Assembly: GCA_964652155.1 (NCBI GenBank)
Contig: CAZZBK010000050.1
Location: 1 to 35,450 of the forward strand
DNA from: CAZZBK01 sp964652155
GTDB lineage: Bacteria > Planctomycetota > Planctomycetia > Pirellulales > PNKZ01
Direction of reading: 5' to 3'
DNA: 35,450 bases
Shown here one piece after another: positions 24,749-33,377 of the stretch (its first letter is position 1; every line of letters starts with the position of its first letter). The position numbers and the translations under genes are program-made. The notes beneath the pieces were generated by a model. That model saw only the letters and a program-made list of their open reading frames with translations, searched no databases and was not told the origin of the DNA.

Positions 24749-25765
24749 TTAGGGAGCCGGCGCGGCGCGCCACTCGACGCGGCGCTGTTGAGCTTCTTTG
24801 GCGGCGCGTGTCTCGCCGTAGTCGACGATCAGTTCATCGAGCAGGCGCAGCGCCTCGGCACTCTGCTTGGCCTGTTGCAACTCGCCCGCCGCCGCGAGCA
24901 GCGACTCGGCCGCGAGCGGTCGTTGCTCGCTGAACAAAATGGGGACGCGCAGATAATTCAGGGCCGAGAGGTCGCTCTGCTGACGGAACGCGCAGGCGCG
25001 TCCCAGCACGTAGTACGGTCCCGCTCGCAGCGAGGGGGGCATCCGCTCGACCTTGTCGGCCCATTGCGCCAGTTGCTCGTCGGTGACTCGGGCGATCGAG
25101 ACTCGCCAGAGTTGGGCGTCGGCCAGCTTGGCGATGCGCGGGTCGGCGTGCGGCGTGAGCCGTTGCAGTTGAGCGGTCGCGGCGAGGGCGTCAGGCCCGA
25201 GCAGCAAGTGGCTCGCGCCGAGCAACACGGCGGCGGGCTGCTCGGTGAGCGCGAGCCACTTTTTCGCTTGAGCCTCGACGAGCGGCGAGGGCTCGGCCAG
25301 CACCCAGGCCAGTGGTAGGGCGTCAAAGTCGCGGCTGTCGGGGTCATCTTGCAGCAGCAGCAAACAGAACTGCCCCGCCTGTGCGATTTGCTGGGCGTTG
25401 GTCGAGCTGCGCACGAGTCGCGCGAGCAACTGTCGCCGGACCCAGCGGCGTGTCTCGCTCTGAATGGCTCCTTGATAAGCGGCCATAGCCTCGACGAATT
25501 TGCGTTCGGCGTACAGGTCGTCAGCCTGGCGCTGGGGGGCGCTCGGCGTGGTGCGGACGTCTTGCACCTGATCGGCGAGCACGCTCCGCTTGAGTCCGCC
25601 GCTGAGGGTGATTTCCAATCGCTTGCCGGTGAAGTCGGTCACCTCGCCGACGAGCTTTTGGCCGGTGACGAGCAGCACCTCGTCGGCCGCGAACAGCGCG
25701 CATGGGCCAACGCAGGCGAGCCAGGCCAGCACAAGCACGACGTGACTTGCGAGTCGTCGGGTCAT
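24749..25765 (-). CDS. Secreted TPR-like protein of unknown function in the ExbB/ExbD cluster
   Basis: A 338-aa protein with a signal peptide (about 1-27, VVLVLAWLACVGPCALFA). Residues about 28-72 form a small beta-rich unit (VLLVTGQKLVGEVTDFTGKR) like the SH3-like or YgdR-type domains seen in planctomycete envelope proteins. The rest is helical and TPR-like (DDLYAERKFVEAMAAYQGAI; later LLLGASHLLLG and AEALRLLDELIVDYGE). No catalytic residues are apparent. Its start overlaps the stop of the vWA gene (ATGA, 25762-25765). It is probably a periplasmic adaptor of the same complex as the downstream ExbB/ExbD proteins; family not recognised. Confidence 0.88.
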   Translation of the reverse strand: MTRRLASHVVLVLAWLACVGPCALFAADEVLLVTGQKLVGEVTDFTGKRLEITLSGGLKRSVLADQVQDVRTTPSAPQRQADDLYAERKFVEAMAAYQGAIQSETRRWVRRQLLARLVRSSTNAQQIAQAGQFCLLLLQDDPDSRDFDALPLAWVLAEPSPLVEAQAKKWLALTEQPAAVLLGASHLLLGPDALAATAQLQRLTPHADPRIAKLADAQLWRVSIARVTDEQLAQWADKVERMPPSLRAGPYYVLGRACAFRQQSDLSALNYLRVPILFSEQRPLAAESLLAAAGELQQAKQSAEALRLLDELIVDYGETRAAKEAQQRRVEWRAAPAP

Positions 25766-26790
25766 GGTAGCGGCCCTGGCTTGTTATCGTCAGCAGGAAA
25801 TTTCAGATCGCGCGTGATGTCGAAGTACCGATACCGTCCGCGATTGGCCGACGCGAGCCGCGCCAGGCTTGGGTCGCCGCCGACAGCGGGGCCTTCGCCG
25901 AACTCGATCACGTGCAGCGACGCGCTCCGATTGCGATCGGTGATCCGCCGCAGTTGCGCTTCGGTGATGGGGGTGCCGGCGTCGGTAAGAAAAAAGATCA
26001 CATCGGGATGAAAGGCGAGCCCCGCTTCGAGAGCCGGAATGTACTCGGTGCCGCCGTCGGCCAGAATGCCGTCGATGAAGCGATAAGCTTGCTGCACGTT
26101 TTGCGGCTCGGCGAATACCATCTTCTGCAAGGGTCCGCTGACGGCGACGCCCGAAAGGGCGAACGTGCGTGGTTCTTGATTGAAGAACACGATCTGAAAC
26201 TGATTGACCTTGCCGAGCGATTGCAGGCTGGCCTTGAGTTGCGCCTTGGCGGCCTGCAGTGGACTGAACCGCTCGTTGCCCATGCTGGCCGAGCGATCGA
26301 GGATGAACACGAATGACGATCCCTCGCCATCGAGCCCCATGAAGGGGACCTTGGTGTAGCCTGCCTTGCCGAAGTTTTTGCTCGCGGCCGCTCCGCTGGT
26401 CATGTTCGCGGCGCTGCCGCCGTTGGGATCGGCGCTCGCGCCGGGGCCGATGAGCGGCTTGCTGCTGGGGAGCGCCGCGGCAATGTCGACGGGTGATTTG
26501 TCTCCGACGACCTGCGCGGGGTTGCTGCTTAGCGCGTGGCTGCTGCTCGATGCGGCCGCGTTGCTTGTCGAGTCTTGCGGGGCCGACTGGAAATAGTGCT
26601 GACCGTCGTCGCTGGTCTTTTTGAGCACGACGCCGACATCGCGGCCAACCTCTTCGAGTCCGCCGCGCGGCGCGCGTTGCAGCGTGTAGCCGAGCACGAG
26701 CAAGAGCAGCGCGTGCAGGCCGAGTGACAGAGCCCACGACGGTACCGTTGGCCAGCGATGGTCGGACGTAGCCTCTGAGCGCGTCAACAT
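25762..26790 (-). CDS. Membrane-anchored von Willebrand factor A (vWA) domain protein
   Basis: A 342-aa protein with one membrane segment near the N-terminus (about 19-37, ALSLGLHALLLLVLGYTL), a low-complexity Ser/Ala/Pro-rich linker (about 60-140), and a C-terminal vWA domain. The MIDAS motif D165-R-S-A-S169 is followed by the second-strand and loop segments FFLTDAGTPI and VIEFGEGP. vWA domains bind metal and mediate protein contacts. The TonB-like layout (short cytoplasmic tail, helix, flexible linker, folded tip) next to ExbB/ExbD suggests it could be the energised partner. The start at 26790 has GGAGA 9 nt upstream; the earlier ATG at 26814 has none. Confidence 0.9.
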   Translation of the reverse strand: MLTRSEATSDHRWPTVPSWALSLGLHALLLLVLGYTLQRAPRGGLEEVGRDVGVVLKKTSDDGQHYFQSAPQDSTSNAAASSSSHALSSNPAQVVGDKSPVDIAAALPSSKPLIGPGASADPNGGSAANMTSGAAASKNFGKAGYTKVPFMGLDGEGSSFVFILDRSASMGNERFSPLQAAKAQLKASLQSLGKVNQFQIVFFNQEPRTFALSGVAVSGPLQKMVFAEPQNVQQAYRFIDGILADGGTEYIPALEAGLAFHPDVIFFLTDAGTPITEAQLRRITDRNRSASLHVIEFGEGPAVGGDPSLARLASANRGRYRYFDITRDLKFPADDNKPGPLP

Positions 26791-26887
26791 TCGCGAGGGT
26801 TCTCCAGAGAGCATGACCGCGAAACTTGCTGGCTCGAACGAGCGAAGCGACTCCGCCGACGAATTTTAGGTCGCACTGCGGTGAGCG

Positions 26888-28603
26888 TCAACGCAACGCC
26901 CGGGGCGGCTTGTCGAGGAACGTCTGAGCCAATGCCATCCGAGCGAGCAGGACCAATCGCCCCGGTTTGTCCGGAATCTGCTGGGGGTCGATCGAGGCGT
27001 AGCCCAACTCGGGGTAGCGTGTCAGCAGCAGGTCGAAATCGGCGGCGCGAGGTTCGGCCCGCGAGATCAAAATCAGATCGGTGGGATGCGCGCGGACAAA
27101 GTCGATGACCCCTTCGCCGGAGATGCCCTGCGGGACAACACAGTAGTGGGCGTGGGCATGGTAGCTGATGATGGCCAGTTGTTCTTCGAGGCCGAGGATG
27201 ACTCGTTGTTCGCCGAACGTGTCGCGCAACCAATGTCCGACGTTGGCGCTAATCTGCCGGCTCTCGAATTGGGTGGTCCAGGCGTCGACGCAGCCGATGG
27301 TTGCGAGCACGGTCAGGCACCCGGCCACTCCGATGTGCAGTCGCGGCGCGCCGCTGCGCAACCACAGGCGGTCGAGCCACGCGCCGAAGTCGATCAGCCC
27401 CAAGGCCGCGCAGCGGGCCGTGAGTAGGATGATGGCCGTGCAATAGCGGCTGCTGGCCAGCCCGGTGTACCAGAGATGCACCCAGATGCCCATCATGATG
27501 AGCGCGACGACCATCGTGAGCGGGAGATGGTCGCGGCGGTTGAGCAATTTGTGCCAGGCAAGGTAGCTGAGCAGCAAGACGATCGCGTACTGGGCCGACA
27601 GTCCGCGCTCGAGGGTATGTCCAAAGTGCCACGCCTGGCGGACGATTTTATCGACGCGCTGTGGCCATGACCGCAGCGGCTCGGCGGCCCCGCCCCCCTG
27701 GGCGGCCAGATGGTTGATGACGGGTCCGCGGGGCTCGGCAGCCGTGAACGACTGCACCCAGCGCGCGACTCGTTCGACCTGCGCGGTCTGCATCACGTTC
27801 CACGACACGCGCGGATGCGGCGAGACCAGGCTGGCCAACAGCAAGAGCAGTGTGAGCGTCAGCGGCGCGGCCAGGGCACCGATCGCCAGTCGCGCGCGCC
27901 CCTCGTGCAACGCGCGCCACCGCATCCACGACCAAGCCACGAACGGCACGACAAGGAACACCCCTTCAAACCGCGTCAGACAACTGGCCACAAGCGCCAC
28001 GCTTCCCCAGGCGAAGTATCGCCAGCGGACCTCGACCACCGCGCGCCACAGCGCGTAAATCGTCACGGTCATCGCCAGCCAAAAGGTCGATTCGCGCACC
28101 AGTTCCGGGCTCCACTCGATGAGCTCCGGATGCAACGCATAGATCAGCGCGGCGACGATCGCGACGCGGTCGTCGAACTGCCGGCGCACCCAGCCGAACA
28201 GCGGCAGTACGACCAGCGAACTCGCCAGCACGCCCCAGAGTTTGCCCCCCAGCTCATACGAGAAGCCGAGCTGATGCATCGCCACCAAGATCACCGGGTA
28301 AAGATTCAATTGCAGCCGGAAGGCGTAAGCGTAGTCGCCGCGCTCGATGGCCTCGGCCATGCCGATGTAGCCGACGCCATCGGAGCAGATCACCTCGACC
28401 CGCGGTATCATCAGCAGTCGCGGGAGCAAGCAGAGCAGAAACAACGCGACGAGCACGAGGCCGGCGCGGGGGAGCGGGTCGCGGAGTGGGCGGGGCTCCA
28501 GCAGCCGGTTTGGATACGCTGCGGGGGGCGCAGGGGGCGCCGCGAACATTCGACCCACGTCGAGCAGCTGATCTCGCACGGCAGTGAACCAAGTCGCGGA
28601 CAT
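26888..28603 (-). CDS. GT-C type membrane glycosyltransferase (family 39/ArnT-like)
   Basis: A 571-aa multi-pass membrane protein. After a basic, Pro-rich N-terminus (1-45), about ten or more hydrophobic segments follow, from LVLVALFLLCLLPRLLMI to the AIVLLLSYLAWHKL and VVALIMMGIWVHLWYTG helices. The first periplasmic loop carries an acidic motif (SDGVGYIGMAEAIERGDY) in the position where GT-C enzymes keep their catalytic Asp. Such enzymes use polyprenyl-phosphate sugars to glycosylate lipids or proteins. The start at the ATG at 28603 is chosen over a TTG at 28621; neither has a good ribosome binding site. It follows the GT4 gene by about 160 nt, suggesting joint work on a surface glycan. Confidence 0.85.
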   Translation of the reverse strand: MSATWFTAVRDQLLDVGRMFAAPPAPPAAYPNRLLEPRPLRDPLPRAGLVLVALFLLCLLPRLLMIPRVEVICSDGVGYIGMAEAIERGDYAYAFRLQLNLYPVILVAMHQLGFSYELGGKLWGVLASSLVVLPLFGWVRRQFDDRVAIVAALIYALHPELIEWSPELVRESTFWLAMTVTIYALWRAVVEVRWRYFAWGSVALVASCLTRFEGVFLVVPFVAWSWMRWRALHEGRARLAIGALAAPLTLTLLLLLASLVSPHPRVSWNVMQTAQVERVARWVQSFTAAEPRGPVINHLAAQGGGAAEPLRSWPQRVDKIVRQAWHFGHTLERGLSAQYAIVLLLSYLAWHKLLNRRDHLPLTMVVALIMMGIWVHLWYTGLASSRYCTAIILLTARCAALGLIDFGAWLDRLWLRSGAPRLHIGVAGCLTVLATIGCVDAWTTQFESRQISANVGHWLRDTFGEQRVILGLEEQLAIISYHAHAHYCVVPQGISGEGVIDFVRAHPTDLILISRAEPRAADFDLLLTRYPELGYASIDPQQIPDKPGRLVLLARMALAQTFLDKPPRALR

Positions 28604-28761
28604 GGGCGTTGTGACGAGCAAGCCAATCGAGAGCCCCTCGCTTCCAGGCCTTGGGTAGCAGCGCTACCGAAGCTGGCAGTCGCGGAATTGGAACAGAATC
28701 GACTCGTAGGGGCTAGAGCATTCGCGCCGCGCGCGAAGCTCGTGCTGGCAGTGACAGCAGC

Positions 28762-29916
28762 TTATGCGGCGCGACGCTGGCCACGCTGCTCGAGGAGGCG
28801 GCGATACAGGGCGATGTGCCGCTCGGCGATCGATGACCAGGCATGCTCGTCGGCGACGCCACGGGCCCGAGCCCCCCAGCTTTTCCATTGCGACGAGCAT
28901 TGCAGCGCGTCTCCCAAGGCCCGGGCAAACTCATCGACCGATTCGCTCGGCACGAGCAGCCCGGTCTCGTGCGGTTCGACCAACTCGACCAGCCCGGGGA
29001 TGTTGGGCCCGATCACGGCCAGTCCGGCGGCAAAGGCTTCGAGCACCACGAGCGGAAACGCTTCGGCGCCGCGCGTGGCCATGCCCAGGGCGCGGGCGTT
29101 TTGCAGTAACCAGACCTTCGTCGCGCCGCTGACCGCTCCGACAAAGCGAACGCGATCGGTCAGGCCGAGCCGCACGGCTTGAGCCTCGAGCGCGGGACGT
29201 TCCTCGCCGTCGCCGGCGATCACCAACTGCACATGCGGCCGGGTGCACGGGACCTTGGCCAGGGCGTCGAGCAGAATGTCGACCCCTTTGCGGCGGTGCA
29301 AGCGGCCCAAAAATAGCACATAATCGCCGCTGCCGACGAGCGGGTCCAACTCCAAAGGTCGCGGCGGGCGATGCGCAAACGACGTCAACTCGACCCCGTT
29401 GGGGATGCTGACCAGTTGCTCGCCACGAGCCCCCAGGCGGCGCAGCCCCTCGGCCGTCACGCCGCTGATCGCCACCAAAGCGTCGGCCGAGCGAACGCTT
29501 TGCAGGTGACGCTCGCGGCCGCCGGGCTTGCTCATGCGGATGTTGCCGTCGCGCACATCGTCACCGTGGCTGGTGATGATCGTCGGCACGGACCAGCGGT
29601 CGTGACACAGCGAGGCCAAGTACCCGCAAGGAAAAACGCTGTGACAGTGCAGCACGTCGAAGGGCCACGAGCGGTATAACTTGTGGAGGAAGTATCGATA
29701 CCAACTCACGAAGCGATGGGTTGAGTAAATGCGCGGGTGCCGCACGACGCGGTACGGCAGCCGGTCGTCGTCGATCGTGTAGCGACGGCGTGGCCGGGGC
29801 GCGAGCACGACCACATCGTGGTCGAGCGCGAGCATGTGCCGAGCCAAGGCGTCGACGACCATTTCCTGGCCGCCGAGCTTGGGAAACACGGTCTCGCTAT
29901 ACAGACAAATTCGCAT
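28762..29916 (-). CDS. GT4 family glycosyltransferase
   Basis: A 384-aa GT-B fold glycosyltransferase, cytoplasmic or membrane-associated, likely using a nucleotide sugar to build a surface polysaccharide or lipid-linked glycan. Visible: N-terminal MRICLYSETVFPKLGGQEMVV (glycine-rich acceptor domain loop), ITSHGDDV, SIPNGVEL (interdomain), YVLFLGRLHRRKGVDILLDA, VIAGDGEERPALE, and the retaining-GT signature E-x7-E in RGAEAFPLVVLEAFAAG, then GLLVPSESVDEFARAL. Length is usual. The frame is open to 29964, but the ATG at 29916 places the first beta strand at the N-terminus as in the family; its ribosome binding site is weak. The next gene downstream is the GT-C enzyme. Confidence 0.93.
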   Translation of the reverse strand: MRICLYSETVFPKLGGQEMVVDALARHMLALDHDVVVLAPRPRRRYTIDDDRLPYRVVRHPRIYSTHRFVSWYRYFLHKLYRSWPFDVLHCHSVFPCGYLASLCHDRWSVPTIITSHGDDVRDGNIRMSKPGGRERHLQSVRSADALVAISGVTAEGLRRLGARGEQLVSIPNGVELTSFAHRPPRPLELDPLVGSGDYVLFLGRLHRRKGVDILLDALAKVPCTRPHVQLVIAGDGEERPALEAQAVRLGLTDRVRFVGAVSGATKVWLLQNARALGMATRGAEAFPLVVLEAFAAGLAVIGPNIPGLVELVEPHETGLLVPSESVDEFARALGDALQCSSQWKSWGARARGVADEHAWSSIAERHIALYRRLLEQRGQRRAA

Positions 29917-30106
29917 GAGGCACGACACCAATGCCGAAAGACGACAAGCCGCCGCCACGCTCATGTCTTACCGCATGGGAGCCGTGCGAGGGAAGATCAG
30001 TTGCCGGTCGAAGGCCATCGATCCCACGGCAACGCACAGCGACAGCAAGACGACGAGCGGAGGCTCCGCGAGCCCATCGAGCTGATGTGCCTAGCAAAAA
30101 ACCGAT

Positions 30107-30119
30107 GGGGACTGTCCCC
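30107..30119. repeat. 13-nt palindrome GGGGACTGTCCCC
   Basis: GGGGAC and GTCCCC are perfect reverse complements around a single T, in the 240-nt gap between the kinase stop and the GT4 start. I have the impression that this palindrome recurs in planctomycete genomes as a short dispersed element, but only one copy is seen here, so a repeat status cannot be shown from the window. Confidence 0.45.
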
Positions 30120-30156
30120 CTCGCCATTCCGCTTCAGGCCCAACCAAGACCGGTTC

Positions 30157-32883
30157 TTACGGCAGCGAGGGGAGCGTGCCGATGGCGTTGGGGCTGTCGG
30201 GGTTTTTGTCGGCGGCGGGCAATACGTCCGGCAGCAGCGGCAAGGCCTGGCCCACGTCGGTGCCGTCGCTGGCCCCTTGGCGCGCCGAGTTGCCGACCGC
30301 CGTCGTGTCGCTTGAGAGCGCGTAATCGCTGGGCAACTGTTGATGCGCGGGACGGAGGCTCTCGGGCAGGTGCCTCCAGGTCACGTCGCTGAAATTGGAT
30401 TGCAACTCACGATTGCTCCCCCAGTGTTCCTGCCACTGGGCCTGATTCATGCGCACGACCTGCCCGGGGCTCACCTGATCGGCGATCCGCCAGAGCGCGT
30501 CGAGATCAAAGCCCTGATAGAAATTGCGTTCGCCGCTCCAGTGGATGTGTTTCTGCAAGGCGGGGATCCCCTCGATCCCTTCCTCCTCGATGAGCGGTTG
30601 GCGATTGAGCGCGAGCAGGATGCTGTCCTTGCACTCGATCGACGTGTCGCACAGGTACGGCGACTCGAGTCCGCCATTGAAGCGCGCGAAGCCGCTTCCC
30701 ACCGCGACCGTGAGGTGCCGCAGCGAGACCTGTACGCGCGTTTCAGGGCGCGGCATGACTTGCCCCCCATAAATTTCGCAGAACCGATCGGGGGTCACGC
30801 ACAGGCCGTTGTCCCACGAGAGGTTGACGCTCTGCAGGTCGGCGGTGCGCAGGAAGATCGCTTCGCCGCGGGCGACACAGTTCTCGAGGCGGATTTGCGG
30901 CGGCTCGTCGGGATTTTTGTCGTCGGCCATCATCGCGGTAAAACCGTCCGCCGCTCGCACGCTAAAAAACGACACGCCGGGGTGCAACGACTGGTTGTGG
31001 CTCGACAAGTTGCGGACCGTCAGCACGCACGACTTGAGTTCCACGAGTTCGCCGCGTTGCGACTCGAACAGCGACCAACTCTCGGCGGGGACATCGCGCG
31101 GCGGCGGCACGTCGAGCTGCACCGCCACGTTGACCAGCGACAGCCGTCCACCGAGCACCGTGAACATCGTCCGCGGGTAGCGGAGCGGATCGACGTCGTC
31201 GGGCTGAAAACGGATGACCGGCTGAAAGCCTTCGCCGGCGCGAATCGTGAGCTTGCGATTCTTGAGATCGATGGGCCGCTCGTTGCGGATGCCCGAGTAC
31301 CGCAGCTCGATCACGTCGCCATTGGTGGCGGCCTGGCAGGCCGCGCGGAGCGTGTTGAACTGCTGCGCGCCGCTCGCGCCCGGGGCCACGATCAGCAGTC
31401 CGCTGCGGAGCGGCGGCGGCTCGTCGGGCACGACCTCGACCACGTTCGTCGCAACCTTGGAGGGCTCTTTGCTCATCTCTGCCGGAAACAACTCGCGGGT
31501 CGTGCCCACGCTGTTCGCTTCGGTCGGGTTGCTCTCCACCGCTGCCTTGGCAGGCGTGTCCGTCGCGATGCTCTCGACCGGCGGCACAGCCAAGGGCAGC
31601 ACACGCACCGGCGGCTCGATCGGCTTGGGCAACTCGCTGACCGTCGGCAAGGCCAGTGACGTGCTCGAGCCGTCGAACACCTCAATGCCAATCACCAGCA
31701 GCACCAACAACGACACCGGCGCCAACCAATGCGCATGCCGCTCGAAGAACCCCGGCGGATGCAACGGCACGCCCAGCAACGGGGTTAGGCCCAGGTCGCC
31801 CAGCGGCAGGTCTTCGCTCTCGGCCAACCGGATCAGATCGAGCATCAAATCGCGCGGCGTCTGGTAACGCCGCAGCGGGTTCTTGGAGAGCAGCTTCGCG
31901 ACGATCGCCGCCAGGGTGTCGCCGACCGAGTCGTTGAACTGCCGCACGTCGGGGGGCGGCTCGTTGTTGTGTTGCAGCAGCTTTTGCAGCACCGTGCCCG
32001 TCGGAAACGGCGGCCGGGCCGTGAGCAAAAAGAACATCGTGCAGCCAAGCGAGTACAAATCGCTCCGCACATCGGCGCTGCGCGGGTCGCGGGCCTGCTC
32101 GGGCGAGATATAGTCGAACGTCCCCAGCGTGACGCCGCTGGCCGTCAAGTCGGCGCTCCCTTGGTCCACGTCGTGCAATCGGGCCAAGCCCATGTCGACC
32201 AGCTTGGCCTTGCCGTCGGCCGTGATGATAATATTCGAGGGCTTGATGTCGCGATGCACCACCTCGCGGGCCGCCGCGTGCTCAAGAGCCCGCGCCACCT
32301 GAATCGTGTAGCTTACCACGTCGTTCGTGGCGAGCGGACCGCCGTTGCGCTCGACGACCTGCCGCAGGTTGACCCCTTCGACATACTCGAAGACGATATA
32401 GTACAGGCCCTTGTCTTCGCCAATGTAGTAGACCCGGGCGACGTTTTCGTGATCGAGCCGAGCGGCCGATTGGGCTTCGTTCTGGAACCGGCGGCGCGTT
32501 TCCTCGTCGGTCGCCTGCGTGCTTGAAAGCACCTTGAGGGCGACGATCCGATTGAGCACCGTGTCACGGGCCTTGAAGACCGCCCCCATGCCTCCGCCGC
32601 CGACAAACTCGAGTAGCTCGAAATGATTGAGCCGTTCGCCGGCGAGCAGTTGGCTGAGCGTGTGAGACGTGCGTGGCGACGCGGCCTGTGTTCCGCCCGA
32701 CGACGAGCGTTGGGTAATGACCGTGATGTCGTCCAGAGGCAGATCCGTGGGCCCCGATGCAGCTGGAGACCCCGATGCAGCTGGAGACCCTGCCGGCAGC
32801 GGCGACGATGACTCGCTCTGCGCCGTGTGCAGCGGCGTCACAGCATCATCGGTCGGCACGATCAGTCGCCGGCTGGATGTCAT
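30157..32883 (-). CDS. Membrane Ser/Thr protein kinase (PknB-type) with extracytoplasmic beta-helix-like tail
   Basis: A 908-aa kinase. After a low-complexity N-terminus (1-80) with a tandem repeat, the catalytic domain spans about 86-350: GGGGMGAVFKA loop (95-105), K117 (VALKV), VHRDIKPSNI (209-218), the Mg-binding D230 as DMG instead of DFG, and GTFDYISPEQARD (254-266). One membrane helix (about 386-401, LAPVSLLVLLVIGIEVF) leads to a Pro/Glu-rich linker and a large outer domain (about 500-830) whose repeated strand pattern (IELRYSGIRNERPIDLKNRK) resembles a right-handed beta helix. It probably senses an outside cue. The start ATG at 32883 has AGAGGAA upstream. A receiver-like gene lies upstream in the same direction. 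Confidence 0.93.
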   Translation of the reverse strand: MTSSRRLIVPTDDAVTPLHTAQSESSSPLPAGSPAASGSPAASGPTDLPLDDITVITQRSSSGGTQAASPRTSHTLSQLLAGERLNHFELLEFVGGGGMGAVFKARDTVLNRIVALKVLSSTQATDEETRRRFQNEAQSAARLDHENVARVYYIGEDKGLYYIVFEYVEGVNLRQVVERNGGPLATNDVVSYTIQVARALEHAAAREVVHRDIKPSNIIITADGKAKLVDMGLARLHDVDQGSADLTASGVTLGTFDYISPEQARDPRSADVRSDLYSLGCTMFFLLTARPPFPTGTVLQKLLQHNNEPPPDVRQFNDSVGDTLAAIVAKLLSKNPLRRYQTPRDLMLDLIRLAESEDLPLGDLGLTPLLGVPLHPPGFFERHAHWLAPVSLLVLLVIGIEVFDGSSTSLALPTVSELPKPIEPPVRVLPLAVPPVESIATDTPAKAAVESNPTEANSVGTTRELFPAEMSKEPSKVATNVVEVVPDEPPPLRSGLLIVAPGASGAQQFNTLRAACQAATNGDVIELRYSGIRNERPIDLKNRKLTIRAGEGFQPVIRFQPDDVDPLRYPRTMFTVLGGRLSLVNVAVQLDVPPPRDVPAESWSLFESQRGELVELKSCVLTVRNLSSHNQSLHPGVSFFSVRAADGFTAMMADDKNPDEPPQIRLENCVARGEAIFLRTADLQSVNLSWDNGLCVTPDRFCEIYGGQVMPRPETRVQVSLRHLTVAVGSGFARFNGGLESPYLCDTSIECKDSILLALNRQPLIEEEGIEGIPALQKHIHWSGERNFYQGFDLDALWRIADQVSPGQVVRMNQAQWQEHWGSNRELQSNFSDVTWRHLPESLRPAHQQLPSDYALSSDTTAVGNSARQGASDGTDVGQALPLLPDVLPAADKNPDSPNAIGTLPSLP
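32752..32787. repeat. 18-bp direct tandem repeat, two copies, in the kinase N-terminus
   Basis: The unit CCCCGATGCAGCTGGAGA occurs twice without a gap (32752-32769 and 32770-32787). On the coding strand it gives a repeated Gly-Ser-Pro-Ala-Ala-Ser segment at residues about 32-44 of the kinase. An in-frame repeat of this kind can vary in copy number between strains. Confidence 0.9.
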
Positions 32884-33314
32884 GCGTTAGGGTTCCTCTC
32901 CGGGCGCAGTCATCCCACGGCGGGACAAACACGCCCGACGACACCGACTTATCGCGCCGATCCCACGATCAACCGCGACCACGCGCCTTGCGGCAACATG
33001 TTGACTCAGAATGAATTCTGCCCGGAACGGGCTTGTGCGATACGGTGGGCTTGTGGGTGCGCTCCGTCAGCCCAGACATGATTGACCTATCGTAAACCGC
33101 TCGTTACGCGGCGTCAATAAAATTAGAGCCGCCAACGACTTACCGCCTATTGGGGTGGCGAGCGGAAACGACCCGCTCGGCCCACGCTAAACCAAGCTGT
33201 GCATTGGGGTTGATGATTGAGTGCAAGTCTCGCCCGGGGATGCTAGCAGGCAAGCTCATCACGAGCGGGGGTCGTCAGGCCCCCGATAACGTAGCCCCTT
33301 CTCAGGTACTTGAT
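32884..33314. other. Intergenic region upstream of the kinase gene
   Basis: About 430 nt between the kinase start and the receiver-like gene's stop. It should hold the kinase promoter if it has its own. A hairpin CGAGCGG/CCGCTCG lies at 33159-33165 and 33173-33179 with a 7-nt loop. The right part, from 33261, belongs to the REP-like inverted repeat. I see no gene. Confidence 0.5.
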
Positions 33315-33377
33315 CTAGCAACATGGCGAACATCCCGGCGATGCGAGCTTATCGGGGGCCTGACGACCCCCGCTCGT
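33261..33377. repeat. REP/BIME-like inverted repeat, 29-bp perfect arms
   Basis: The arms 33261-33289 and 33349-33377 are perfect 29-bp reverse complements (starting ACGAGCGGGGGTCGTCAGG) around 59 nt. Each arm can also fold alone, CGGGGG pairing with CCCCCG around 8 nt, which is the structure of paired REP sequences. The element covers the 3' end and stop codon of the receiver-like gene. REP elements are moved by RAYT-type transposases; none is encoded here. Confidence 0.85.

Noticed and set aside
27710..29182. A 490-codon open frame on the plus strand
   Set aside because: It is antisense to both glycosyltransferase genes and rich in Arg/His/Gln, as expected from a shadow frame.
33159..33179. 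A 7-bp hairpin considered as terminator
   Set aside because: No T-tract follows on either strand, and it lies 136 nt from the nearest stop codon.
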